A DNA stretch of 64,000 bases, taken from assembly GCA_009746045.1 (NCBI GenBank), contig RPFO01000670.1, positions 1,468,954 through 1,532,953 on the forward strand, read 5' to 3'. The notes beneath the pieces are model-generated. The model was not told the origin of the DNA. It searched no databases and worked only from the letters and a program-made list of their open reading frames with translations. This document shows positions 11,215 through 24,400 of this stretch, one piece after another. Position 1 is the first letter of the stretch. Each line of letters starts with the position of its first letter. Both the position numbers and the translations under genes were made by a program. Source of the stretch: Mesostigma viride. Taxonomy: Eukaryota > Streptophyta > Mesostigmatophyceae > Mesostigmatales > Mesostigmataceae.

Positions 11215-13064
11215 CACCCCAGGCAGGAGCAGGCAGGAGCAGGCAGGAGCAGGCAGGAGCAGGCAGGAGCAGGCAGGAGCAGGCAGGAGCAGGCAGGAGC
11301 AGGCAGGAGCAGGCAGGAGCAGGCAGGAGCAGGCAGGAGCAGGCAGGAGCAGGCAGGAGCAGGCAGGAGCAGGCAGGAGCAGGCAGGAGCAGGCAGGAGC
11401 AGGCAGGAGCAGGCAGGAGCAGGCAGGAGCAGGCAGGAGCAGGCAGGAGCAGGCAGGAGCAGGCAGGAGCAGGCAGGAGCAGGCAGGAGCAGGCAGGAGC
11501 AGGCAGGAGCAGGCAGGAGCAGGCAGGAGCAGGCAGGAGCAGGCAGGAGCAGGCAGGAGCAGGCAGGAGCAGGCAGGAGCAGGCAGGAGCAGGCAGGAGC
11601 AGGCAGGAGCAGGCAGGAGCAGGCAGGAGCAGGCAGGAGCAGGCAGGAGCAGGCAGGAGCAGGCAGGAGCAGGCAGGAGCAGGCAGGAGCAGGCAGGAGC
11701 AGGCAGGAGCAGGCAGGAGCAGGCAGGAGCAGGCAGGAGCAGGCAGGAGCAGGCAGGAGCAGGCAGGAGCAGGCAGGAGCAGGCAGGAGCAGGCAGGAGC
11801 GGGCAGGAGCGGGCAGGAGCAGGCAGGAGCAGGCAGGAGCAGGCAGGAGCAGGCAGGAGCAGGCAGGAGCAGGCAGGAGCAGGCAGGAGCAGGCAGGAGC
11901 AGGCAGGAGCAGGCAGGAGCAGGCAGGAGCAGGCAGGAGCAGGCAGGAGCAGGCAGGAGCAGGCAGGAGCAGGCAGGAGCAGGCAGGAGCAGGCAGGAGC
12001 AGGCAGGAGCAGGCAGGAGCAGGCAGGAGCAGGCAGGAGCAGGCAGGAGCAGGCAGGAGCAGGCAGGAGCAGGCAGGAGCAGGCAGGAGCAGGCAGGAGC
12101 AGGCAGGAGCAGGCAGGAGCAGGCAGGAGCAGGCAGGAGCAGGCAGGAGCAGGCAGGAGCAGGCAGGAGCAGGCAGGAGCAGGCAGGAGCAGGCAGGAGC
12201 AGGCAGGAGCAGGCAGGAGCAGGCAGGAGCAGGCAGGAGCAGGCAGGAGCAGGCAGGAGCAGGCAGGAGCAGGCAGGAGCAGGCAGGAGCAGGCAGGAGC
12301 AGGCAGGAGCAGGCAGGAGCAGGCAGGAGCAGGCAGGAGCAGGCAGGAGCAGGCAGGAGCAGGCAGGAGCAGGCAGGAGCAGGCAGGAGCAGGCAGGAGC
12401 AGGCAGGAGCAGGCAGGAGCAGGCAGGAGCAGGCAGGAGCAGGCAGGAGCAGGCAGGAGCAGGCAGGAGCAGGCAGGAGCAGGCAGGAGCAGGCAGGAGC
12501 AGGCAGGAGCAGGCAGGAGCAGGCAGGAGCAGGCAGGAGCAGGCAGGAGCAGGCAGGAGCAGGCAGGAGCAGGCAGGAGCAGGCAGGAGCAGGCAGGAGC
12601 AGGCAGGAGCAGGCAGGAGCAGGCAGGAGCAGACAGGAGCAGGCAGGAGCAGGCAGGAGCAGGCAGGAGCAGGCAGGAGCAGGCAGGAGCAGGCAGGAGC
12701 AGGCAGGAGCAGGGAGGAGCAGGCAGGAGCAGGCAGGAGCAGGCAGGAGCAGGCAGGAGCAGGCAGGAGCAGGCAGGAGCAGGCAGGAGCAGGGAGGAGC
12801 AGGCAGGAGCAGGCAGGAGCAGGCAGGAGCAGGCAGGAGCAGGCAGGAGCAGGCAGGAGCAGGCAGGAGCAGGCAGGAGCAGGCAGGAGCAGGCAGGAGC
12901 AGACAGGAGCAGGCAGGAGCAGGCGGGAGCAGGCAGGAGCAGGCAGGAGCAGGCGGGAGCAGGCAGGAGCAGGCAGGAGCAGGCAGGAGCAGGCGGGAGC
13001 AGGCAGGAGCAGGCAGGAGCAGGCACGAGCAGGCAGGAGCAGGCAGGAGCAGGCAGGAGCAGGC
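11215..13064. repeat. 10-bp minisatellite, about 185 copies
   Basis: The unit is AGGCAGGAGC on the plus strand. The left three quarters is almost perfectly homogeneous, with two AGC-to-GGC variants near 11800. Variants (GACAGG, GGGAGG, GCGGG, GCACG) cluster in the right 450 bases. Because 10 is not a multiple of 3 and the unit has no stop triplet, frames of 640-690 codons stay open on both strands; none is a gene. Confidence 0.97.
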
Positions 13065-13570
13065 ACAAGCCACCAGATTATGTCACAGCCCTCCATGCAA
13101 CCGCAGTATTGGAAAACACAATGAAAAAAAAGAATCCAACCAGCTTGCGGGGTCGCGTAGATGTGAGCCACTACTTATCCTAGTTGCGTCCTACACGTGC
13201 CACTACCTCTGAACACACGGGCTTGAGCCTGGCATCCGATTCACTGTCCCACCACAATCATCTCCGCTGGCACGGCCTGGTGGCTTCAACAGTGATGATG
13301 CTGGTAAGTGCAGGGAAGGGAAAGGGTGGAACATGGGCACCAGGCACCACGGCCTTGTTTGACAAAGGTGCAGGGCGGGCCACGGCCGGGGCCCAGGGCT
13401 TCGCGTCCGACACTTCGACGCCCAACACGAGGCAATCAGAGACCATAGGCGCCCTATCAAGCGAGAACAGAGGTTTCCTTGCGAGGCGGCAAACAAGGCG
13501 CCAGCAGACAGGATCGAGGCAGCTGCCCAAGGGAGCGGGGACGGGAAACCTCCTTCCTCACTGACCAGGA
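13065..13570. other. Unassigned segment with a possible minus-strand exon
   Basis: On the minus strand 13470-13330 reads with plausible codon choice (MVSDCLVLGVEVSDAK followed by PWAPAVARPAP). It could be a 5' exon of the gene at 7845-10159, but I found no donor whose phase fits the exon at 10159, so no exon is called. Confidence 0.25.
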
Positions 13571-13575
13571 GGCAG

Positions 13576-13914
13576 CACACTGTAAACACTCGTTGATGCT
13601 GGTACAGAATATATGGATAATAGTAGACATAAATAGTACACTGTAAACACTCGTTGATGCTGGTACAGAATATATAGATAATAGTTGATATAAATAGTAC
13701 ACTGTAAACGCTCGTTGATGCTGGTACAGAATATATAAATAAAAGTAGATATAAATAGTACACTGTAAACGCTCGTTGATGCTGGTACAGAATATATAGA
13801 TAATAGTAGACATAAATAGTACACTGTAAACGCTCGTTGATGCTGGTACAGAATATATAGATAATAGTTGATATAAATAGTACACTGTAAACGCTCGTTG
13901 TTGCTGGTACAGAA
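13576..13914. repeat. 61-bp tandem repeat, about 5.5 copies, just 3' of the GT29 stop
   Basis: Units share 'cactgtaaac', 'ctcgttgatgctggtacag' and an AT-rich half. They sit 10 bases beyond the GT29 stop codon, so they probably form its 3' UTR or polyadenylation region. Confidence 0.9.
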
Positions 13915-13923
13915 CGCCAAATC

Positions 13924-16900
13924 CTACAGACAGGCCGGGAGCGCACCGAAGCGATACATCGACATCTTGTGCTCATGCGGGAGCAGGGTGAGCCCCGCGC
14001 ACCATCCCCTACCCCCCCAGGCAGCCTACATACTGCTGACTGCCAGCACACGAGCTATTGCCTGCCAGCACACGTACCGCCAGCTGGTACTGGATGCCCC
14101 CCGGCTGGCCTCCAGGGAGAAGCCGAACAAGGTGATGTTGGAGCATAGGCTCTTCATGAGGGCCAGGGCAAGCAGGCCGGATGACGGCTGTAAGAAAAGT
14201 TGGTGGTGGCAGAACGTTGGTGGCAGCAGAGAGTGGCGGTGCGGTGAGCAGCAGCAGCAGGGAGAGGGAGAGGGGGAAGATGCAGGCGGGTTCAAACAAG
14301 CCGGCCTGCCTATCGTATGCCCATAGTGCCCATAGTGATGACCATTAGATAATTAATCACAAGCACGGTAACAAGGTTGGGCATGATGGACGTCTCCCAC
14401 GAATGCTTTCACCATACGCACATGGAGGTCGCACACATAGATTCACTCGGTTGGAACAGCAGACAGGCTCGATGGGAAGAAGAAAGCAGCCAGAGATGGT
14501 GCCCCACAACCCCTCCATGCCACATGTCGCACCGAGGTGCCGCCCTTGTACAACTTGATGGTGCTCTTGCTGGGGGAACTGCCACTCTCCGAACCATCGC
14601 TGCTGCCCCCCGCATGTCTCCGTTCCTCTTGGCTCAACCCCGCGCTACTGCTGCCGTTTGCCACTGCAGTCGCTGCCAGGTTGGCTTCGGTCTCTGCTTC
14701 TGCTGCCGTCTGCAACGCGCTGGCGCGCTCCATCCCCAGACGGAACGCTTCCAAGACGTCGCGGCTCTGGCCCAGCACGAGGGGGTGCAGGAACCTGCAG
14801 GGGACAAATCACAGGTGCAGCCATGGACCTGCCATTCCTATTCAAAAGGAGGGTAAACGAGAAAGAACGTGGTAGCCTTGCAAAGCAACAAATTCACCTA
14901 ATGCCAGGACGACATGGGCATGCCTTGGATCCAAGAAGGGTGGAGAAGCCAGAAGCAAAAAACCTGGACTTCAAGGTAGTTCTCCCCCCCTCCCTCCCTC
15001 CCTCCCTCCCTCCCTCCCTCCCTCCCTCCCTCCCTCCCTCCCTCCCTCCCTCCCTCCCTCCCTCCCTCCCTCCCTCCCTCCCTCCCTCCCTCCCTCCCTC
15101 CCTCCCTCCCTCCCTCCCTCCCTCCCTCCCTCCCTCCCTCCCCCCCTAGCTCCTATCATGGCCACAACAGGGTGATCACCTAACTGGTGGCCACGTCGGG
15201 GCCCCTACCTTCAGACCGCACGCGCGCGCCTACCTGGTGACCACGTCGGGGCCCCTACCTTCAGACCGCACGCGCGCGCCTACCTGGTGGCCACGTCGGG
15301 GCCCCTACCTTCGCATCGCACGCGCGCGCCTACCTGGTGGCCACGTCGGGGCCCCTACCTTCAGACCGCACGCGCGCGCCTACCTGGTGACCACGTCGGG
15401 GCCCCTACCTTCGGACCGCACGCGCGCGCCTACCTGGTGACCACGTCGGGGCCCCTACCTTCGGACCGCACGCACGCGCCTACCTGGTGGCCACGCCGGG
15501 GCCCCTACCTTCGGACCGCACGCGCGCGCCTACCTGGTGACCACGTCGGGGCCCCTACCTTCAGACCGCACGCGCGCGCCTACCTGGTGACCACGTCGGG
15601 GCCCCTACCTTCGGACCGCACGCGCGCGCCTACCTGGTGGCCACGTCGGGGCCCCTACCTTCGGACCGCACGCGCGCGCCTACCTGGTGACCACGTCGGG
15701 GCCCCTACCTTCGCATCGCACGCGCGCGCCTACCTGGTGACCACGCCGGGGCCCCTACCTTCAGACCGCACGCGCGCGCCTACCTGGTGACCACGTCGGG
15801 GCCCCTACCTTCGGACCGCACGCGCGCGCCTACCTGGTGACCACGTCGGGGCCCCTACCTTCGGGCCGCACGCGCGCGCCTACCTGGTGGCCACGTCGGG
15901 GCCCCTACCTTCGCATCGCACGCGCGCGCCTACCTGGTGACCACGCCGGGGCCCCTACCTTCAGACCGCACGCGCGCGCCTACCTGGTGACCACGTCAGG
16001 GCCCCTACCTTCGGACCGCACGCGCGCGCCTACCTGGTGGCCACGTCGGGGCCCCTACCTTCAGACCGCACGCGCGCGCCTACCTGGTGACCACGTCGGG
16101 CCTCTACCTTCCGACCGCACGCGCGCGCCTACCTGGTGGCCACGTCGGGGCCCCTACCTTCAGACCGCACGCGCGCGCCTACCTGGTGACCACGTCGGGG
16201 CCCCTACCTTCGGACCGCACGCGCGCGCCTACCTGGTGACCACGTCGGGGCCCCTACCTTCGGACCGCACGCACGCGCCTACCTGGTGGCCACGCCGGGG
16301 CCCCTACCTTCGGACCGCACGCGCGCGCCTACCTGGTGACCACGTCGGGGCCCCTACCTTCAGACCGCACGCGCGCGCCTACCTGGTGACCACGTCGGGG
16401 CCCCTACCTTCGGACCGCACGCGCGCGCCTACCTGGTGGCCACGTCGGGGCCCCTACCTTCGGACCGCACGCGCGCGCCTACCTGGTGACCACGTCGGGG
16501 CCCCTACCTTCGCATCGCACGCGCGCGCCTACCTGGTGACCACGCCGGGGCCCCTACCTTCAGACCGCACGCGCGCGCCTACCTGGTGACCACGTCGGGG
16601 CCCCTACCTTCGGACCGCACGCGCGCGCCTACCTGGTGACCACGTCGGGGCCCCTACCTTCGGGCCGCACGCGCGCGCCTACCTGGTGGCCACGTCGGGG
16701 CCCCTACCTTCGCATCGCACGCGCGCGCCTACCTGGTGACCACGCCGGGGCCCCTACCTTCAGACCGCACGCGCGCGCCTACCTGGTGACCACGTCAGGG
16801 CCCCTACCTTCGGACCGCACGCGCGCGCCTACCTGGTGGCCACGTCGGGGCCCCTACCTTCAGACCGCACGCGCGCGCCTACCTGGTGACCACGTCGGGG

Positions 16901-19900
16901 CCTCTACCTTCCGACCGCACGCGCGCGCCTACCTGGTGACCACGTCGGGGCCCCTACCTTCGGACCGCACGCGCGCGCCTACCTGGTGACCACGTCGTGG
17001 CCCCTACCTTCGGACCGCACGCGCGCGCCTACCTGGTGGCCACGTCGGGGCCCCTACCTTCAGACCGCACGCGCGCGCCTACCTGGTGACCACGTCGGGC
17101 CTCTACCTTCGCATCGCACGCGCGCGCCTACCTGGTGACCACGTCGGGGCCCCTACCTTCGGACCGCACGCGCGCGCCTACCTGGTGACCACGTCGGGGC
17201 CCCTACCTTCGGACCGCACGCGCGCGCCTACCTGGTGGCCATGTCGGGGCCCCTACCTTCAGACCGCACGCGCGCGCCTACCTGGTGACCACGTCGGGCC
17301 TCTACCTTCAGACCGCACGCGCGCGCCTACCTGGTGACCACGTCGGGGCCCCTACCTTCGGACCGCACGCGCGCGCCTACCTGGTGGCCACGTCGGGGCC
17401 CCTACCTTCGCATCGCACGCGCGCGCCTACCTGGTGACCACGTCGGGGCCCCTACCTTCAGACCGCACGCGCGCGCCTACCTGGTGGCCACGCCGGGGCC
17501 CCTACCTTCAGACCGCACGCGCGCGCCTACGTGGTGACCACGTCGGGCCTCTACCTTCGGACCGCACGCGCGCGCCTACCTGGTGGCCACGTCGGGGCCC
17601 CTACCTTCAGACCGCACGCGCGCGCCTACCTGGTGGCCACGCCGGGGCCCCTACCTTCAGACCGCACGCGCGCGCCTACCTGGTGACCACGTCGGGGCTT
17701 CTACCTTCGGACTGCACGCGCGCGCCTACCTGGTGACCACGTCGGGGCTTCTACCTTCAGACCGCACGCGCGCGCCTACCTGGTGACCACGCCGGGGCCC
17801 CTACCTTCGGACCGCACGCGCGCGCCTACCTGGTGACCACGTCGGGGCCCCTACCTTCAGACCGCACGCGCGCGCCTACCTGGTGACCACGTCGAGGCCC
17901 CTACCTTCGGACCGCACGCGCGCGCCTACCTGGTGGCCACGTCGGGCCCCTACCTTCGGACCGCACGCGCGCGCCTACCTGGTGGCCACGTCGGGGCCCC
18001 TACCTTCGCATCGCACGCGCGCGCCTACCTGGTGACCACGTCGGGGCCCCTACCTTCAGACCGCACGCGCGCGCCTACCTGGTGACCACGTCGAGGCCCC
18101 TACCTTCGGACCGCACGCGCGCGCCTACCTGGTGGCCACGTCGGGCCCCTACCTTCGGACCGCACGCGCGCGCCTACCTGGTGGCCACGTCGGGGCCCCT
18201 ACCTTCGCATCGCACGCGCGCGCCTACCTGGTGACCACGTCGGGGCCCCTACCTTCAGACCGCACGCGCGCGCCTACCTGGTGGCCACGTCGGGGCGCTC
18301 CACGGCCACCATGGTCGCCAGCTGGGAGAAGAAGACGGGCTGCATAGGGGGACGGGAGACAACCACGATAGCACAAGCCAAGGGTGGCTCGAACGAGCAT
18401 GAGACCACAATCCTCGCATCCACACCAGTGAGTCCGATGCACGCATGTGTGAAAGGAGGTGCTCGCCATAGTGCCACCAGGGCGTAAGGTTGAGAGCACA
18501 CAGCTCAAAGGTTGAAACGTGGAGCTCAAACAGAATATGACCAGGGTTCTGTACATTTCTGCTCTTCCCCATGTATGGCCACGGTGTGCGTGACCCCTGC
18601 ACTGCGTAACTGTAAAGATCCCTGCGGGATGCCAGCATGAGCGCATCCTGGAACCGCCGGCCGAGAGAAAGACTTTGCTTATAAACACAAATTTATCTGA
18701 CAGAATACAGTAGGTTTATTAGATACACACACATGTCTGTTTATTAGAAACGCGCACGCCTGTCTGGACCGTGGATGCTCGTTACCCCACAGCTAGGATC
18801 GGGTTCCGCGTTGTACCGTTGGCGGCTAATGCAAAGCACACCACTGTACCTGGGTTCTGCAGCGTAGGGTCGCCTGTGCGCACGTGTCTCACGGCCTTGC
18901 CCTTCCTGTGTGGCGTGAGACAAGCCTAAACCTGTTGACGTTTGTGCCACTGCTGAGGTCTCCCCTCCCAGTTTCGGGACATACCTTTGCGCGGGAGATC
19001 ACCAGCGTGGCGTTGGCGTCCAAGTCCTTCATCAGACGCTGTGGCGCGCAGCCAGTGGTGAAGGTGCAGGACCCAAGAGGTTGATAAAAACCCACGCAAG
19101 CCCGCACAGACCCCCACGTCAATATCGGAATCAGCCCGGATCACCCACTGGAGTCATGTCAACTTAGGTGCCTGACAATCAACACGTTAGTCAGGTTCCT
19201 GCCCCCCAGCAACAAGCTCCGGTCATCCATGAAGCTTCAACTAGCGACGGCACCGCTTGGCACTGACTCCTTCCGAGACAAAGTGGGTGCCTGTTAACCA
19301 TGCATTCGACACAGCATAGTCGGGCCGTGCTGGGATGAGCAACTTCCCTGCCATGGGGATTCTACCACTTCTCTCCAGGCAACGGAGTGGCAGGCAGGCA
19401 GGCCTGGCACAGCCACGCAGCGGGCTCTGCAAGCTTTGTATGAACTGTCAAAGACAGGCAGGACAAAAGCCAAGGTCGGTGGCGCACCAAGCCATGGCCA
19501 CACGGGTAAGTGCCCTCACCCCTGAGGTAATGAATTGCCCATAAAAACTGCTCAAATCCTTGGGACAAGGGAGTTGCTAACCATGGACAAGATTAGTGCG
19601 TCACAAAAAGCCCCGACGTGCACTGCCATCCGCTGCACTTATTACTATAGAAGAACTATCGCTGCTGTCATCCGTACGATATGCCCGCAGGACGGTGTGC
19701 TTAGCGAGCTGCGTGTGTCCTCCTTGTCACAGATAATGCACCGCCTTATGCGCAACATAACCCCCTAAACACGCAGCGCATCCTTAGCCCTACCCACGCG
19801 CCACATTGCCTACCCCCCAGCTCACGCACCGCGCGCCGCGGGTTGGACAAGTAGTGATGCGTCCAGGCGTTGTTGAGCAGGCGGAAGCTGGTCTTGCCAC

Positions 19901-21333
19901 CCACGTCTGGTTCATACCCCGACGTGGGCGCCTGGGGGGTGGGGCGAGGTGGGGCGATGATCAGGGTCAGGGTGTTGCAAGGAGAACCGCACGCATAATG
20001 GGGAACCGAGATAGTGGCATCAGCGTCTGCTGCAGCTGCCAGATACTTGCCTGCCATTGGGGAAACTGTGGTTGCCAGGATCAATGGCGTGGTGACAGGC
20101 GCGTGCAGGCAGTGATGTGATCCTGCTGTGGGGGGGCTCTGTGCTAGGAACACATATTTAAAAATGAATACACACTACTCTTGGAAAACGCTTGTCACGG
20201 GGGTGAGCATCAGCACAGCTTTTACTCATCAACACAAGAGTAGGACCTGAACAGTCATGCAGTGCCTTGCTTTCACTCATAGAACAAGAGCATGCACAAG
20301 AGCTGACAGTCGTCCAATAAACCCCAGACACCACACCCTTACCTCCAGAGGATGCCGAGCCCATGATACTGTTCGACTCTTGAACTAACAGGGTATAACA
20401 AGAATAATGCTTAACAAGATATTTTGCAGATGCCAGAGCATGGTACGACGTGCATGATAAACAACATCATGCAGAAGGCAGCACTATGGCATGGGTACAC
20501 GGTCCGTAAAGCTCTCCACCTTCCCTCTCCACACGTCACGTTTGCTGACCTTCCACGACAACCTTTCATGGGCATCTGCAGTTTGCCCGGGGACTAGTTA
20601 CCCTGGGCAAATGCTCCGACTTGACAGCTGTGCCTGCGCCATACTGGTTGGCAACCCATGGTGGCCCCCATCCCGCGGCTCTCTACATTCCGCCACCAAC
20701 GGCACATAGGCCGCTTGAACCACAAGGCACACGAAACACATACTCAAGTTGAAACGGCACAACGCAGTATCCGCTGACAGGCTACTACAGCCACTGGCAT
20801 GTCACGCTTGAACGTGGCCAGGCATCACCACCCCACTCGTGCCAGCTACCAGAGTTAGGCTGGAGACTGGCACGCGCTTGCTAGGCTTGGCGAGGGAGAA
20901 CCCCTTTGATTCTCCAGGTCTAGATATGGCTACTGGGTTATGGGTTATGGGGAAGACCGCCGCGCGCTTTTCATATAGCTACCTGGTTGATGCGGAAGAC
21001 CGCCGCGTGCGAGTCGATGAGGTGCCCGAACCCGCGCTCAAGCAAGACCCCGCTGTTGCCCACCAGCGCGCACGTGGGAAAGTGCGGCACTGACAGGCTG
21101 CGGCCGTGGTGGGCCAGATGTGTGCACAGGCAGGAGCATGACACCCCGTGCGCGGTCAAGCATGGTCGCGGCAGGATGCATAGCCGAACTTGAGAGGCAG
21201 GGGATTAGAGCCTTGTATACTCTAGACAGAGTTGTCAAAGGATTTGAATAGGCAAGCAAAAAAAACGAGCTGCGGACGTGTCAGAGGCTTCCCTCAGCAA
21301 CGACAGCGCTGCACAGTCATGACAGTGCTTCGC

Positions 21334-21421
<88 letters not shown>

Positions 21422-24400
21422 ATAGGGGGCATGGAAAACAACGACAAAACTAACCACCATGTGCCCATGCTGGGAGGGTATTCCACCACGCAGGGACCAA
21501 ACAGGTGCTCATCGCGGGCCAAGGCCACCCAAACCACACGTGCCGATCATGACACCTGCTGAGCAACATCAGTCAGTCACCATCGGCAACATCCACCATC
21601 CGCAACACCAGCCAGTCACCATTGGCAACATCCACCATCAGCAACACCAGCCAGTCACCATCGGCAACATCCACCATCCGCAACACCAGCCAGCCCCCAA
21701 CGGCAAAATCCACCATCCGCAACACCAGCCAGTCACCAACGGCAAAATCCACCATCCGCAACACCAGCCAGTCACCATTGGCAACATTCAGCCAGGATGA
21801 ACCATGGCAGCGGCAACACGGCCGTGGACGCAAAGGCTGGTGGAGAAAGAAACGGTCCGGTCCAAAAGCCGGTAGAATGGATCATTGGCACGGCACTAAG
21901 AAGCACGGGGACTGTTGCAGCAATGCTGCACCCACATGCATGCATATTTGCAGCGGCTGGCCACTGGTGACTTGGCAGCAAGACCACCTCCCTGCTCCCC
22001 CCTTCACCTAGCCACAGGAACCCTTTCATCATCGCACACCTTCCCCCCCCATTCGTGGCAAGCGCCATCGTCGGATCGCCCATCTAGCCCTGCTACCGCC
22101 CCGACAGCACTGTGTTTACCCAGCACCCTGGCACCCTGGCACCCTGGCATGTCATGGAGGACCGCGGGCGACGGGCTGACAGGTCTGACTGATGGCCTCA
22201 CCTGTCCTCGGGGAGCTGTGACAGAAACAGCTGAGGATCCAGCAAGGGAGCACTGCTTGCATCCCTGCGGTTGGTTGGTTGGTTGGTTGGTTGGTTGGTT
22301 GGTTGGTTGGTTGGTTGGTTGGTTGGTTGGTTGGTTGGTTGGTTGGTTGGTTGGTTGGTTGGTTGGTTGGTTGGTTGGTTGGTTGGTTGGTTGGTTGGTT
22401 GGTTGGTTGGTTGGTTGGTTGGTTGGTTGGTTGGTTGGTTGGTCAGTCGTCGAAGGGGGGGGGGGGGGAGGGACCCAACAGGCTGATATACACGTTTGGA
22501 CAATAGGACATGGGGCTCAGGCAGACATTCAGGGACCATCTTATACCAAGGGTGCCGCCAGACACTGCCTGATTGCTGACACGGTGACATGTTCATGACA
22601 CATTGCTTCGTGTGGTCCATGTGCTTTGTATGGCCCATGTGCTTTGTATGGCCCATGTGCTTTGTATGGCCCATGTGCTTCGTATGGCCCATGTGCTTCG
22701 CACGGTGCTTGCCAAGTGCTTCCGGTACGTGGGACCTGTACCTTATGGTAGGGGACGGCCACCAATACCCTGATATCTCCTGGTAGGGGACCCACATAGA
22801 AGCCACGAATCTCGCTTGGAAGCTCCGTTGCCATCATGGCACACAACTCCTGACCATACATATACCCTATCACGTTGGTAATCACCCCACCACCGGCACC
22901 CGTTGACAACTGTCCTCAAGGGCACAGTGGAGGAGCGCTCGCCGCTTCCTACTCCGACCAGGCACGCAAGCCACGCAAGCCACGAAAAATCCACAGCTAT
23001 TGCGACCTTGTCCACACGAGAGCTTCTGAGAACTTTCGTAGCAGGGTCCATGCCAAAGTATCACTGCCAAAGTTGACGCTCTTGAGGTGTGTCGAGTACG
23101 ATATATCCATGGACAACGCCAAAACTGGGAAACATCAATCTACGCGGGGTGGTGTCCGGGCGAAATGGTAGCATGGAACCCACTGATCACTAAACTGGTC
23201 ACTACAACTGTTGGGTGGCTGCCTCGCCAAGCTGCAGCAGGGCCAATCAAGACTCTGCGTTTCCCCTCTGTACCACGTCCCACTATCTGTCGCACCTCCC
23301 TCTCGCTGTCTCTCAGCTACCCCCCAACACACACACCCAAGCTACCCATACCACCGGCACGTCCCCCCCATGACCAGCCACTGGAGTATTCCGCTCTCCG
23401 ACCAAACATCCGCCAACACAGCACGCACTCATCGGGTGCCTCTCCCGAAGGCTCCAGGACCTTGTGCCCGGTCGCCTTGGTGACAAACAGCTGCGAGGGA
23501 GACGCCTTATCTGCGTGCGATGGGGGGGGGCGGTAGAGGGAAGATGCGTACGCAGTGAGGTACGCAATGAGCGAGCCATGAGGAACGCAATGAGGAAGCA
23601 AGCACTTGGTGAGGGGAGGCAGGGGGGGGGGGCGGGGGGGAGGGAGAGGAGAGAGACAGCGATGACTTTGTGATAAACTTGTTTTAACACACATGGTATT
23701 CTAGCTGCTTCACGACGGTTCGGCAGGGGGTTGTCCCCAGCAAGGGAGGGCACAAAGGACCGTCCCAACGAAAGCGCGCAGCTTGGGAGTCTTCGCAGGT
23801 ACAAGCACGTGCATGCCGTGCGGATGGCAGCACGGGAATCGCATCGACGCCGTGCGGATGGCAGCAGCGAACACCCTGTGACACCATGCCCCACCCTGAC
23901 AGTTTGTCCGCCCGCCACCCGTGCAGAGCACCCTCGTTGTGGTATGGCAAAGTCGGGCACCCTATGCGAGGTGAGGCCTCATTGAGCCTGAGGCCTGATT
24001 GGTCTGACGTCTGTTTACGGCTGGGTGCATGCTTGGATGGGTATGGGTGGGCAGAGCATGCGATGGCCCCATACCTGGCGGATCGTGATGGCGCGTATTC
24101 TTCGGATGTATGTACCATGTACATGAGCCGCCGCCATCAAAACATGGGCCTCATGGACCTGACGCTCCCAGCCATGATAAGAGGTATGTAAACGCAAGCA
24201 TCTCTCCCTCGGGCCATGGCATGTTCAGGCACTACATACACTACTACACCCAACATTGTAATATTTTCAATGCTACAACTAACGAGGTTTCTAAGTTACA
24301 TGTGCTCGTATTAGAGCTGTGGTCGCATCTAAGGATGGTAGTATGCTTGCGCTAAGATAGTAGTAATGGGTTGGTTTTTCTGTAACCTTAAGTTCGCGTG

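Noticed and set aside
11128..13171. Open frames of 640-690 codons on both strands through the 10-bp array
   Set aside because: The unit has no stop triplet in any frame, so the frames are unavoidable; the cysteine/leucine/proline or arginine/glutamine repeats have no independent coding support.
13258..13530. A possible exon on the minus strand (RAPMVSDCLVLGVEVSDAK)
   Set aside because: No donor with the phase needed to join the exon at 10159 and no family match.
22268..22598. A membrane protein of LVGWLVGW repeats
   Set aside because: It is the translation of the (GGTT)n microsatellite.
22769..22860. Extension of GT29 exon 4 to include a plausible frame ([17 protein letters not shown])
   Set aside because: It looks coding, but every donor at its end gives a phase that does not fit the motif-L exon. 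The shorter exon ending at 22860 fits, so the extension is left as an alternative.
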